From NCBI RefSeq assembly GCF_016735515.1, contig NZ_JAERQZ010000002.1:434001-498000 (forward strand): 64,000 nucleotides of DNA, in the 5' to 3' direction. Source of the stretch: Piscinibacter sp. HJYY11 (GTDB lineage Bacteria; Pseudomonadota; Gammaproteobacteria; Burkholderiales; Burkholderiaceae_C). The position numbers and the translations under genes are program-made. Positions 17,939 to 26,111 of the stretch are shown here, piece after piece. Every line of letters starts with the position of its first letter. The first letter of the stretch is position 1. The notes beneath the pieces were generated by a model. It did not search any database and was not told where the DNA came from. It saw only the letters and a program-made list of their open reading frames with translations.

Positions 17939-18192
17939 CCCCGCAAAAGAACACCAGCCACGACCTCACCGCACGCTACCTCGTACTGCTCGATCAGGAA
18001 GATGTCACGCGGGCCTTGCTCTTTGCGCAAGACCACCGCTATCTCGCCGAAGTCATCGACGATGACACGGGCCTGCTGGTCGACAACCTCATGAAAGCCG
18101 GCACGCGATGCGTGCCACCACGCGAAGTGGCCGAGCAGGCCAGGACGGAGGAGCCCGCGAAGCTGCTGTGTTTTGCCCTTGAGTGGGAATGA
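17935..18192 (+). CDS. Small hypothetical protein
   Basis: This is an 85-residue acidic protein, third of the coupled small-ORF trio. Unlike the other two it has alternating hydrophobic positions (RYLVLLDQEDVTRALLFAQDHRYLAEVIDDD), suggesting a small folded alpha/beta domain. It contains two cysteines and ends about 15 nt from the 3' end of the 4.5S RNA gene on the opposite strand. No family recognised. Coding status rests on the overlap and on plausible amino-acid composition. Confidence 0.55.
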   Translation: MTPQKNTSHDLTARYLVLLDQEDVTRALLFAQDHRYLAEVIDDDTGLLVDNLMKAGTRCVPPREVAEQARTEEPAKLLCFALEWE

Positions 18193-18204
18193 GCAGGGCG
18201 GGTT

Positions 18205-18300
18205 GACGAGCCTTACCCCCGGCACTGGTTGCAACGCTTAGGGCTGCTTGGTTCCCCACCTGACCCGGTTGGGCGCGCTCCCATGCGGGGAGGCCCGTCG
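18205..18300 (-). ncRNA. ffs: Signal recognition particle 4.5S RNA
   Basis: Read on the minus strand, the apical core contains GGTCAGGTGGGGAACCAAGCAGCC in two blocks (GGTCAGGTGGGG, then AACCAAGCAGCC). This is the conserved Ffh-binding loop of bacterial SRP RNA in a betaproteobacterial variant. The 5' arm GGGCCTCCCCGCATGG pairs with the 3' arm CCGGGGGTAAGGCTC to make the long hairpin. The length of about 95 nt fits the small SRP RNA. With Ffh it targets nascent membrane proteins to FtsY. Exact ends are estimated from pairing and from the TACAAT element upstream. Confidence 0.93.
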
Positions 18301-18306
18301 CGGCGG

Positions 18307-18312
18307 ATTGTA
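18307..18312 (-). promoter_or_regulatory. -10 element for 4.5S RNA gene
   Basis: TACAAT on the minus strand lies 7 nt before the predicted 5' end of the 4.5S RNA at about 18300, the expected distance to a transcription start. The -35 region is weak. Confidence 0.5.
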
Positions 18313-18367
18313 GGTGACGATCTGTCGCCGACTTCGCTGCAGGGCCGCGATGTCGGCGAGATGGTGG

Positions 18368-19486
18368 TCAGCGCAGTTGAAGCGCGTCGTCGCCGAACTC
18401 GATCTTCAGCGGCTCGATGACGAGCTTCTTCGGGCCTGCTTCCACGCGGCCGGCGACGATCGCCTTCACGCCCTGCGCTTCAGCGACCGCGACGGTGCGC
18501 TCGGCGTCTTCCGCCCTCACGAAGAGGGCGAAGCCCGCGCCCATGTTGAGCGTGCTGTAGGCCTCTTGATCGTCTTGCTTCGCGTGCTGCTGGATGAACT
18601 TGAGCACCGGCGTCACTTCGGGCACGGTGTGGATGCGGTAGGTGTGCGTGGCCGGGTGGCGCAGCAGCTTGCGCCAGCCATGGCCGGTGATGTTGGCGCA
18701 GTAGTGCGGCGTGATGCCGGCCTTGTAGAGCGCTTCAGTAACCGGTGAATACAGAACGGTGGGGGCCAGCAAGGCTTCGCCGTAGGTGAGGCCGGGCTGC
18801 ACTTCGGTGAGGTAGCCCTGCGAGAGGCGCTCCACCAGCTTGCGTGCGAGGCTCAGGCCATTCGCGTGGATGCCGCTGGATGCAAGCAGCACGATCGCGT
18901 CGCCTGGGGCGAGCTTGTCGCCGACCGAGAGGCGCTCCTTGGGGTTGATGAGGCCGGTGCAACTGGCGGCGAGGTCGATGCGGCCCTCTGCCACGATGCC
19001 GGCAAGCGCAGGCGTTTCGCCGCCGCCCCAGGCCACCTGGCAGGTGTCGCAGGCGCGCTTCCAGCCGTCGACGAGCGCCTTGGCGCGCTGTGCGTCGGAG
19101 AACCAGTCGGAACCGCCGGCCGCCCAGTAGGCCTGCACCACGAGCGGCGTGGCGCCGACGGTGATGAGGTCGTTGATCGCCATCGCGATCGTGTCTTGGG
19201 CGATGCCGTCGTAGTAGCTTTTGCCGGTGAGCGCCTTCATCTCGTCGGCCACCAGTGCCTTGGAACCCAGGCATTCGACGATGGAGGCGATGTAGAACGG
19301 GCCCACGTCGACCACGTAGGCCGATTCGCCACGCGAGGCCTCGACTTCGGTGAAACCATGGCCGGCCAAATGAGCACCCGTGGCCTTGGCAGCACGCTGT
19401 GCCGCGACCTTCAGCGGGTCGATCAGGTCGTAGTTGACGCCGGCTTGTTCATAGCTGAGCGTGTCTTGGGCAGGCGTGGGATTCAT
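18368..19486 (-). CDS. PurM-like AIR synthase-related protein
   Basis: This 372-residue protein has the PurM/ThiL ATP-binding fold. It starts LSYEQAGVNYDLIDPLK, resembling the SYxxAGVD start of phosphoribosylformylglycinamidine cyclo-ligase, and keeps MNDL-like MAINDLITVGATPLV, GGGETPAL and SSGIHANGLSLAR segments, then NITGHGWRKLLR and STLNMGAGFALFV. However, the usual proteobacterial PurM segments GTDGVGTK and GGFG are absent and replaced by FYIASIVECLGSKALVADEM. It may be a divergent purM paralogue whose product is called AIR synthase-related, with a housekeeping purM elsewhere. It shares an 81-nt divergent promoter region with dnaX. Confidence 0.75.
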   Translation of the reverse strand: MNPTPAQDTLSYEQAGVNYDLIDPLKVAAQRAAKATGAHLAGHGFTEVEASRGESAYVVDVGPFYIASIVECLGSKALVADEMKALTGKSYYDGIAQDTIAMAINDLITVGATPLVVQAYWAAGGSDWFSDAQRAKALVDGWKRACDTCQVAWGGGETPALAGIVAEGRIDLAASCTGLINPKERLSVGDKLAPGDAIVLLASSGIHANGLSLARKLVERLSQGYLTEVQPGLTYGEALLAPTVLYSPVTEALYKAGITPHYCANITGHGWRKLLRHPATHTYRIHTVPEVTPVLKFIQQHAKQDDQEAYSTLNMGAGFALFVRAEDAERTVAVAEAQGVKAIVAGRVEAGPKKLVIEPLKIEFGDDALQLR

Positions 19487-19525
19487 CGGGCAGGCTGGGC
19501 GAGCTGGTAGGCAAGAGAAGGCAGG

Positions 19526-19531
19526 ATTATC
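19526..19531 (-). promoter_or_regulatory. -10 element for purM-like gene
   Basis: GATAAT on the minus strand, about 40 nt upstream of the purM-like ATG. It lies in the 81-nt region shared with dnaX, so the two divergent promoters overlap. No good -35 is seen. Confidence 0.4.
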
Positions 19532-19555
19532 CCGGATCACCCAGGACTGCCTCAT

Positions 19556-19561
19556 TAGAAT
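19556..19561 (+). promoter_or_regulatory. -10 element for dnaX, predicted leaderless mRNA
   Basis: TAGAAT ends 6 nt before the dnaX ATG. Transcription starting the usual 6-8 nt downstream would begin at or next to the A of the start codon, giving a leaderless message; there is no Shine-Dalgarno sequence. The -35 match is poor. Confidence 0.4.
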
Positions 19562-19567
19562 GGCCCG

Positions 19568-21415
19568 ATGTCCTATCTCGTCCTCGCCCGCAAATACCGC
19601 TCCCGCGACTTCGAGGCGCTGGTGGGGCAGGAACACGTGGTGCAGGCCCTGAGCAATGCGCTCACGCAGCAGCGCCTGCACCATGCCTACCTCTTCACCG
19701 GCACGCGCGGCGTCGGCAAGACCTCGGTCTCGCGCATCCTGGCCAAGGCGCTCAACTGCACCGGAGCCGATGGCCAGGGCGGCATCACCGCCCACCCGTG
19801 CGGCACGTGCAGCGCCTGCCGTGACATCGACAGCGGCCGTTTCGTCGACTACGTCGAGCTCGATGCGGCGTCGAACCGTGGCGTCGAAGAGATCTCCCTG
19901 CTGCTCGACCAGGCGGTCTACAAGCCGGTGGTGGGGCGCTTCAAGGTCTATCTCATCGACGAAGTGCACATGCTCTCGAACACCGCGTTCAACGCGATGC
20001 TCAAGACGCTGGAAGAGCCCCCCGAATACCTGAAGTTCGTGCTGGCCACGACCGACCCGCAGAAGGTGCCGCCGACGGTGCTCTCGCGCTGCCTGCAATT
20101 CAACCTGCGCCCGATGGCACCGCAGACGGTGCAGGAGCATCTGGCCCGGGTACTCGCCGCAGAGAGCATCGCGGCCGAGCCGGGTGCCCTGCGCCTTCTG
20201 GCGAAGGCCGCACGCGGCTCGATGCGCGATGCGCTGTCGCTCACCGACCAGGCCATCGCCTTCGGTGCGGGCGTGTTGAGCGAAGCGGGCGTGCGCCAGA
20301 TGCTGGGTGCCGTGGACCGGAGCCATGCCGTGCGGCTGGTCGAGGCGCTGGCGGCCGGGCAGGGTGCCGACGTGGTGGCCGCGGTCGACGGGCTGCGCAG
20401 CCTGGGCTTGTCGGCCGCCGGCACGCTGGAAGAGATGGCCGCCCTGCTGCAGCAGATGGCCGTGGCGCAGGCGGTGCCCGACGCGATCGACGAGAACGAT
20501 CCCGACAGTCCGACCGCTGCGCGACTGGCCGGCCTCCTGGCGCCCGACGAAACGCAGTTCCTCTACAGCATCGTGCTCCATGGTCGCGCCGAGCTGGCCC
20601 TGGCCCCCGATGAGTACAGCGGGCTGGTGATGGTGCTGCTGCGCATGCTGGCATTCCGGCCAGGCGCGGCGGGCACCTCGCCGCAGCGAGCCGGTTCGGC
20701 GCCTGCCGCGCGAACCGCGGCACCCGCCGTGGTGACTCGGCCGGTGGCGGTTGCGCCTTCGCTGCCAACGCCGGTTCCCGCACCCGCACCTGCTTCACCC
20801 GCACCGGCGGCCCCGTCCGTTCGCGCGGCGGCGGTCGCGCCGGCGCCGGCCGCGCGCGCTGCCGTCGTGCCCACACCGGCGCCCGCGGCGAGCAGCGAGC
20901 CGCCCCCCTGGCTCGACGACGTGCCTGATGAAGATGAAGCCGCGTCAGCGCCTGTCGAGGTGCGCGAGCCGCCGCGGCCGTTTGCGTCCACGGCCGCCGC
21001 TGCGCCTGTGTTCGAGCCCACGCCGCTCGGCGACCGCTGGGCCGAGGTTGTGTCCCGCATGGTCGAGGCGGGCAGCATCGGCGCCCTGGTGAAGGAACTC
21101 GCGATGCAGGCGCAATGCCTCGCGGCCGATGAGCCCGCGGGTGTGTGGCGCTTGCGTGTCGAGCGCGAAACCCTGCGCGCACCGGCCCAGCGCGACAAGC
21201 TGCAGGCGGCGCTGGCCGACCTGCTGCAACGCCCGGTGCAGATCGAGGTCGAAGCCGGTGTTGCCACCGACACGCCGGCCCAGCGCGCCGCGGCAGAACG
21301 CACGCGCCGGCAGAACGAGGCCGAGCAAATCATCCACAACGACCCCCTGGTGCAGGCCCTGATGAAGCAGTTCAAGACGGCACGCATCGTGCCGGGCTCC
21401 GTCAAGCCTCATTGA
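19568..21415 (+). CDS. dnaX: DNA polymerase III subunits gamma/tau
   Basis: This 615-residue clamp-loader ATPase starts MSYLVLARKYRSRDF. Walker A is GTRGVGKT (about 45-52), the zinc module uses Cys64, Cys78, Cys81 and Cys84, Walker B is YLIDEVHML, and sensor 1/SRC is LSRCLQF. Domain III extends to about residue 365. An Ala/Pro-rich low-complexity linker covers about 370-470, followed by a tau-specific C-terminal domain that contacts DnaB and the alpha subunit. No obvious A6G slippery heptamer was noticed in the linker, so a frameshift-made gamma form is not supported by eye. It is followed by ybaB and recR, the standard order. Confidence 0.97.
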   Translation: MSYLVLARKYRSRDFEALVGQEHVVQALSNALTQQRLHHAYLFTGTRGVGKTSVSRILAKALNCTGADGQGGITAHPCGTCSACRDIDSGRFVDYVELDAASNRGVEEISLLLDQAVYKPVVGRFKVYLIDEVHMLSNTAFNAMLKTLEEPPEYLKFVLATTDPQKVPPTVLSRCLQFNLRPMAPQTVQEHLARVLAAESIAAEPGALRLLAKAARGSMRDALSLTDQAIAFGAGVLSEAGVRQMLGAVDRSHAVRLVEALAAGQGADVVAAVDGLRSLGLSAAGTLEEMAALLQQMAVAQAVPDAIDENDPDSPTAARLAGLLAPDETQFLYSIVLHGRAELALAPDEYSGLVMVLLRMLAFRPGAAGTSPQRAGSAPAARTAAPAVVTRPVAVAPSLPTPVPAPAPASPAPAAPSVRAAAVAPAPAARAAVVPTPAPAASSEPPPWLDDVPDEDEAASAPVEVREPPRPFASTAAAAPVFEPTPLGDRWAEVVSRMVEAGSIGALVKELAMQAQCLAADEPAGVWRLRVERETLRAPAQRDKLQAALADLLQRPVQIEVEAGVATDTPAQRAAAERTRRQNEAEQIIHNDPLVQALMKQFKTARIVPGSVKPH

Positions 21416-21433
21416 TTTCTGGAGAACCCCACC

Positions 21434-21760
21434 ATGATGAAGAACCAACTCGCCGGCCTGATGAAGCAGGCGCAGGCGATGCAGGACAACCTGAAGAAGG
21501 CGCAGGAAGAACTCGCGAGCCTGGAAGTCGAAGGCCAGTCGGGTGCCGGCCTCGTGAAGATCACGATGACCTGCAAGCACGACGTCAAGCGCGTGGCCAT
21601 CGACCCGAGCCTGCTCGCCGACGACAAGGACATGCTCGAAGATCTGGTGGCCGCCGCCTTCAACGACGCCGTGCGCCGCGCCGAGGCCGTGTCGCAGGAG
21701 AAGATGGGCAAGCTCACCGCTGGCATGCCGCTTCCCCCCGGCATGAAGTTCCCGTTCTGA
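21434..21760 (+). CDS. ybaB: Nucleoid-associated protein, YbaB/EbfC family
   Basis: This is a 108-residue small DNA-binding protein, typical in length and context, lying between dnaX and recR. It begins [28 protein letters not shown], the amphipathic N-terminal helix of the family, followed by the beta core [20 protein letters not shown] and a C-terminal helix. Homologues form dimers with a tweezer shape and coat DNA. A GGAGA ribosome site precedes the two adjacent ATGs. It is 18 nt after dnaX and 4 nt before recR, so it is part of the operon. Confidence 0.95.
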   Translation: MMKNQLAGLMKQAQAMQDNLKKAQEELASLEVEGQSGAGLVKITMTCKHDVKRVAIDPSLLADDKDMLEDLVAAAFNDAVRRAEAVSQEKMGKLTAGMPLPPGMKFPF

Positions 21761-21764
21761 CCCC

Positions 21765-22352
21765 GTGGCCGAACCCGCGCTCGACGGCCTGATCGAAGCC
21801 CTGCGACGCCTGCCGGGCGTGGGGCAGAAATCGGCGCAGCGCATGGCCTTCCATCTGCTGCAGCACGACCGCGAAGGCGCCCAGCGCATCGCACATGCCT
21901 TGACCTCGGCGGTCAACGACATCCGCCACTGCGAACGCTGCCACACCTTCACCGAAGCAACGGTCTGCCGCACGTGTCTCGACGACACCCGCGATCAGCG
22001 CCTGCTGTGCGTGGTGGAGACGCCGGCCGACCAGGCGGCGATGGAGCGCACCGGCAGCTACCGCGGGCTCTATTTCGTGCTGATGGGGCGCTTGAGCCCG
22101 CTCGACGGCATCGGTGTGCGCGACATCGGGCTGCAGCAACTCGTCGATCGCGCCAGCGAGGGCAGCGTCGACGAGGTCATCGTCGCGACCAGCTTCACCG
22201 CAGAAGGCGAAGCGACGGCGCATGTGATCGCCGAAGCGCTCAAGTCGCGTGGCGTGAAGGTCACGCGGCTCGCGCGGGGCGTGCCGATCGGCAGCGAGCT
22301 CGAATACGTGGACCTGGGCACCATCGCCCACGCGCTGGTCGACCGCCGCTGA
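21765..22352 (+). CDS. recR: Recombination mediator RecR
   Basis: This is a 195-residue RecR of usual length. The N-terminal helix-hairpin-helix is [20 protein letters not shown], the zinc finger is [16 protein letters not shown], and the Toprim domain follows with [15 protein letters not shown]. It forms a ring clamp that works with RecF/RecO to load RecA at gaps. The start is GTG, 4 nt after the ybaB stop, without a clear ribosome site, suggesting coupling. Its stop codon is immediately adjacent to the stop of the convergent mltD gene (zero gap). Confidence 0.97.
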   Translation: MAEPALDGLIEALRRLPGVGQKSAQRMAFHLLQHDREGAQRIAHALTSAVNDIRHCERCHTFTEATVCRTCLDDTRDQRLLCVVETPADQAAMERTGSYRGLYFVLMGRLSPLDGIGVRDIGLQQLVDRASEGSVDEVIVATSFTAEGEATAHVIAEALKSRGVKVTRLARGVPIGSELEYVDLGTIAHALVDRR

Positions 22353-23951
22353 TCAGCGACGCTTGCGCGTCGGGCTCGTTGCCTTGCGCTGGATCGCTGG
22401 CTTCTTCGCCTTGACGCTGCTGCGCACGGTGGGCTGCCGCTGCGGCACATAGACGATCACGCTGTGGCCGGCGGCGAAGCTGGCGCCGGTGGCGACCTTG
22501 TTCCACGAGGCCACCTGCGATGCGCTCACCCGGTAGCGACGAGCGACCGACGCGACGGTGTCGCCCTTGACCGCACGGTGCGTGATGCGACGCGGCGGCA
22601 CCGCCTCGGGCGCGAGCGACATCACGGCGTTGTCGGCCAGGTGCACCGACACATCCTTCAAGAGGGTTTCAGCGCGCGGCACGAGCAGGGTCGAGCCGGC
22701 CTTCACCAGCATGCGCGGCGGAATCTTGTTCACGTCGCGCAGTTCGGCTTCGCTGATGCCGAACTGCTTGGCGGCTTCGCTTGGCTTCACCGTCTTGGGG
22801 GCCACCCAGGCCGTCCAGGTGGCAAACGGGCCGCGATGGGCGGCGACGTTGCGCACGAAGAGGCTGGCGTTGTCGTAGGGCAGCAGGATCTGAGGCGTGC
22901 CGGCGGCGAGGATCACCGGCTTGTTCATCTGCGGGTTGAGCGTCAGGAATTCGTCGCGCGAGATGCCGGCCAGCTGCACAGCCACGTTGACGTCGATGTC
23001 GCGCTCGATGGGCACGCTCAGGAAGTAGGGGTGGTTGGCCAGCGGCGGCAGCGTGATCGAGAAGGCCTCGGGCCGTGCCACGATGTTCTTCACCGCCTGC
23101 AGCTTGGGCACGTAGTAGGCCGTCTCGTTGGGCATGCGCAGGCTCAGGTAGTCGGTCGGCTTGCCGGCCTTGCGGTTGCGGGCCTGCGCGCGCATCACGC
23201 TGCCTTCGCCCCAGTTGTAGGCGGCGAGCGCGAGATGCCAGTCGCCGAACATGTTGTGCAGCTTCTGCAGGTAGTCGAGCGCCGCGCGGGTGGATGCGAG
23301 CACGTCGCGCCGGTCGTCGCGGAAGACGTTTTGCCGCAGGTCAAAATTTTTCCCGGTGGCGGGCATGAATTGCCACATGCCGGAGGCCTTGGCCGACGAG
23401 ATGGCCTGCGGGTTGAACGCGCTTTCGATGAAGGGCAGCAGCGCCAGCTCGGTGGGCATGCCTCGGCGTTGCACTTCCTCGACGATGTGGAAGAGGTAGC
23501 GGCTGCCGCGGTCGGTCATGCGGGCCACGTAGTCGGGGCGGCTCGAGTACCACTGCTCGCCAGTGCGCACCAGCGGGGCGTCGAGGTCGGGCATCGCGAA
23601 GCCGCGGCGCACGCGCTCCCACAGGTCGATGTTGGCGGTCTTCGAATCGAGGTCGACCGGCACATCCGGGCGCAAGGGGTCGACCGGTGCGGCGGCCACC
23701 GGGCCGCTGCCGTCGCTGAGCGCTGCGCCGACGGAGCTTGCGGCCGAGGCGGCCCGGTCAGGCGCCGATGCGCTCGCGCCTGGCGCTGCAGCCGGCACGC
23801 CGGACGCCGCATTGGCCGGCAGGTCGACCTTGGCGATCACCGCCGGGAGATCGGCACTCTGGTCAGGGGCTTCGATGCGGGTGGCACACGCGGCGAGCAA
23901 TGAGGCGAGCGCCAGCGGCAGCGCCCGTTGCAGGAAGAAGGACAGGCTCAT
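22353..23951 (-). CDS. mltD: Membrane-bound lytic murein transglycosylase D
   Basis: This 532-residue lipoprotein has a signal peptide ending in LLAAC, with lipidated Cys22. The SLT domain contains the catalytic Glu near residue 175 (LLPFIESAFNPQA) and ASGMWQFMPATG. C-terminal LysM repeats for peptidoglycan binding follow (clearest at HRAVKGDTVASVARRYRVS). The tail is basic. It cleaves glycan strands to form 1,6-anhydro ends. I prefer this ATG over one six codons upstream because it overlaps the gloB stop as ATGA, implying translational coupling; gloB-mltD is a common neighbour pair. Confidence 0.92.
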   Translation of the reverse strand: MSLSFFLQRALPLALASLLAACATRIEAPDQSADLPAVIAKVDLPANAASGVPAAAPGASASAPDRAASAASSVGAALSDGSGPVAAAPVDPLRPDVPVDLDSKTANIDLWERVRRGFAMPDLDAPLVRTGEQWYSSRPDYVARMTDRGSRYLFHIVEEVQRRGMPTELALLPFIESAFNPQAISSAKASGMWQFMPATGKNFDLRQNVFRDDRRDVLASTRAALDYLQKLHNMFGDWHLALAAYNWGEGSVMRAQARNRKAGKPTDYLSLRMPNETAYYVPKLQAVKNIVARPEAFSITLPPLANHPYFLSVPIERDIDVNVAVQLAGISRDEFLTLNPQMNKPVILAAGTPQILLPYDNASLFVRNVAAHRGPFATWTAWVAPKTVKPSEAAKQFGISEAELRDVNKIPPRMLVKAGSTLLVPRAETLLKDVSVHLADNAVMSLAPEAVPPRRITHRAVKGDTVASVARRYRVSASQVASWNKVATGASFAAGHSVIVYVPQRQPTVRSSVKAKKPAIQRKATSPTRKRR

Positions 23952-24721
23952 CTGAAATTGTTTTTCCATTCGCGCAAGGCCGCGAGCACATCGACTTCAC
24001 CGGGGCTGGCCGCGCCGTGGGCGAGGGCGGAATCCTGCACTTCGGCCACGCCGCAGCGCATGAAGGGGTTGATGCGCCGCTCCTGCTCGATGGTGCTGGG
24101 CAGCGTGGGTTGCCCCTGCGCGCGGAGTTGTTCGCAGTGTGCGGTGTAGGCCTGCAGGCCGTCGTTGTGGGGCTCGACGGCGTGCGCGAACTTGAGGTTG
24201 GACAAGGTGTACTCGTGGGCGCAGCACACGCGGGTATGGCCCGGCAGCGACGCGAGCCTCGACAAGGAGGTGTGCATCTGCGCTGGCGTGCCCTCGAAGA
24301 GACGGCCGCAGCCACCGGAAAAGAGCGTGTCGCCGCAGAAGAGCAGCGGGGCCTCGCCATCGGCGGGCTGGTGGAAGTAGGCGATGTGGCCGGCCGTGTG
24401 GCCCGGCACGTCGATCACGTCGAAGCGCAGCCCGAGCAGCTCGACCTGGTCGCCGCCATTGACGGCGGTGTAGGGCTCCGGAATGTTTTCGCGGGCCGGG
24501 CCGAAGATCGGCCCTTGCAGACGCGATCGCAGCGCAGAAAGGCCGCCGACGTGATCGCCATGGTGATGGGTCACTAGAATCCCGGCCAGCATCAAGCCCA
24601 GCGAATCGAGCGCGTGCTCGACTGGAGCCGATTCGCCCGGATCGACAACGAGCGCCTGCCGGCCATCGTGAAGCATCCAGATGTAGTTGTCCGAGAAGGC
24701 TGGCAGTGCTTGCAGGTTCAT
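23948..24721 (-). CDS. gloB: Hydroxyacylglutathione hydrolase (glyoxalase II)
   Basis: This is a 257-residue metallo-beta-lactamase-fold hydrolase of the usual length. The metal-binding motif THHHGDHVGG is at residues 51-60, followed by the metal ligands in PGHTAGHIAY and in CGDTLFSGGCGRLFEG. Late basic residues around GAASPGEVDVLAALREWKNNFR match the glutathione-binding C-terminus. It converts S-lactoylglutathione to lactate and glutathione in the cytosol as the second step of methylglyoxal detoxification. It is upstream of and overlapping mltD, and divergent from the methyltransferase gene. Confidence 0.96.
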   Translation of the reverse strand: MNLQALPAFSDNYIWMLHDGRQALVVDPGESAPVEHALDSLGLMLAGILVTHHHGDHVGGLSALRSRLQGPIFGPARENIPEPYTAVNGGDQVELLGLRFDVIDVPGHTAGHIAYFHQPADGEAPLLFCGDTLFSGGCGRLFEGTPAQMHTSLSRLASLPGHTRVCCAHEYTLSNLKFAHAVEPHNDGLQAYTAHCEQLRAQGQPTLPSTIEQERRINPFMRCGVAEVQDSALAHGAASPGEVDVLAALREWKNNFR

Positions 24722-24747
24722 GGCGCGTTTTTGATGGCGCGTTCTCT

Positions 24748-25587
24748 ATGGTGCAGAACGGCGGAATTATAGGTTTGGCCTCTTGGCTGAAGACGCCGCC
24801 GGGCCGCTATCTGCTGGCCTGGGAGCAGGCCCAGCTGGACCGCTGCGTGGCCGATGTCTTCGGCTTTCACGCGCTTCAGCTCGGTTTGCCCGAGCTCGAC
24901 GCGCTGAAGGCCAATCGCATGCCCCACCGCTGGCAAGCGGTGGACCACCCTCCCGGTGCCGGAGTGGACCCCGCGCTCCAAGGCGAAGTTCCCCCGCCGC
25001 GGGCCATCATGCTGCATTGCGATTTCGACGCCTTGCCCTTCGACAGCCACAGCCTCGACCTCGTCGTGCTGCCGCATGCCCTGGAGCGTGCACGCGACCC
25101 GCACCATGCGCTTCGCGAAGTCGAGCGTGTGCTGGTGCCCGAGGGGCGCGTCGTCATCCTCGGGTTCAACCCGGGTGGACTGTGGGCGCTGCGCCAGAGC
25201 CTGGGGCGCTTGCTGCGCAGCCTGGGCCTTGCACGCGGGCGGCCGCTCTTCATGCCGGGCGAGGGCGAGCTGCTCGGCTACTGGCGCCTGCGCGACTGGC
25301 TGCGGCTGCTCAGCTTCGACATCGAAGAGGGGCGCTTCGGCTGTTATCGGCCGCCGTTCGAGTCGGACCACTGGCTCGCCCGCTTCGAATGGATGGAACG
25401 CACCGGCGGCCGCTGGTGGCCGGTGCTCGGCGCCGCCTACATGCTCGTGGCCGTGAAGCGGGTGCGCGGCATGCGCCTGATCGGCCTCGTGCGCCAGAAG
25501 CGCGTGCCTGCCAAGGCGGCGCCGGCCGTGGTCCGCCGCACCACAGCAACATCACAGCAACATGACATCGATACCTTCATCGACTGA
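24748..25587 (+). CDS. Methyltransferase-like protein (class I SAM fold, degenerate motif I)
   Basis: This 279-residue cytosolic protein is divergent from gloB. The central region [45 protein letters not shown] is the motif II-III region of Methyltransf_11-type enzymes. The expected GxGxG SAM loop before it is not visible; the sequence there reads [21 protein letters not shown] binding may therefore be atypical or lost. The start is chosen at an ATG (MVQNGGII) because an upstream GTG would overlap the gloB gene. The 3' end overlaps rnhA by 26 nt, so the two are coupled. The substrate is unknown. Confidence 0.8.
   Translation: MVQNGGIIGLASWLKTPPGRYLLAWEQAQLDRCVADVFGFHALQLGLPELDALKANRMPHRWQAVDHPPGAGVDPALQGEVPPPRAIMLHCDFDALPFDSHSLDLVVLPHALERARDPHHALREVERVLVPEGRVVILGFNPGGLWALRQSLGRLLRSLGLARGRPLFMPGEGELLGYWRLRDWLRLLSFDIEEGRFGCYRPPFESDHWLARFEWMERTGGRWWPVLGAAYMLVAVKRVRGMRLIGLVRQKRVPAKAAPAVVRRTTATSQQHDIDTFID
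24766..24771 (-). promoter_or_regulatory. -10 element for gloB-mltD
   Basis: A perfect TATAAT on the minus strand, 44 nt upstream of the gloB ATG. The surrounding CTATAATTCCGCC is identical to the sequence around the rho -10 element at 5316-5328. The -35 is weak (TCTTCA at about 16 nt). Confidence 0.5.
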
Positions 25588-26047
25588 AGTGCCCAAGCCC
25601 GCGATCCGCCGGCCGGCCGTCACCATCTACACCGACGGTGCCTGCAAGGGCAACCCGGGCCCTGGCGGCTGGGGGGCCTGGCTGAGCACCGGCGAGCATG
25701 AAAAAGAGCTGTTCGGCGGAGAACGCCAGACGACCAACAACCGCATGGAACTAACCGCCGTGATCGAGGCTCTGGCTTCGCTGAAGCGCAGCTGCGACGT
25801 CATCCTCTACACCGACAGCGAGTACGTGCGGAAAGGCATCACCGAATGGATCCACGGCTGGAAACTTCGCGGCTGGAAGACGGCCGACAAGAAGCCGGTG
25901 AAGAACGCCGATCTCTGGCAGCGGCTCGATGCGCTGCGCGCCTTGCACCAGGTCGACTGGCGGTGGGTGAAGGGGCACGCGGGAGACCCCGGCAACGAGC
26001 GCGCCGATGCGCTCGCCAACCGGGGCTGCGCACAGGCCGGTACGTGA
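25562..26047 (+). CDS. rnhA: Ribonuclease HI
   Basis: This is a 161-residue RNase H1 with all catalytic acids: Asp25 in [16 protein letters not shown], Glu63 in [10 protein letters not shown], Asp85 in YTDSEYV and Asp149 in NERADALA, plus His139 in KGHAG. It degrades the RNA of RNA-DNA hybrids with Mg2+. The first 19 residues are a variable extension. Its start lies 26 nt inside the upstream methyltransferase-like gene. Confidence 0.97.
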   Translation: MTSIPSSTEVPKPAIRRPAVTIYTDGACKGNPGPGGWGAWLSTGEHEKELFGGERQTTNNRMELTAVIEALASLKRSCDVILYTDSEYVRKGITEWIHGWKLRGWKTADKKPVKNADLWQRLDALRALHQVDWRWVKGHAGDPGNERADALANRGCAQAGT

Positions 26048-26111
26048 TTTCCAGCCTCGCGGTGAAACGGTCCCACGGCTACAGTGCCTGGGAACAAATT
26101 CAGGGTACAGC

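Noticed and set aside
18193..18367. A small protein gene on the plus strand
   Set aside because: The sequence folds as 4.5S RNA on the minus strand; the plus-strand frames are accidental.
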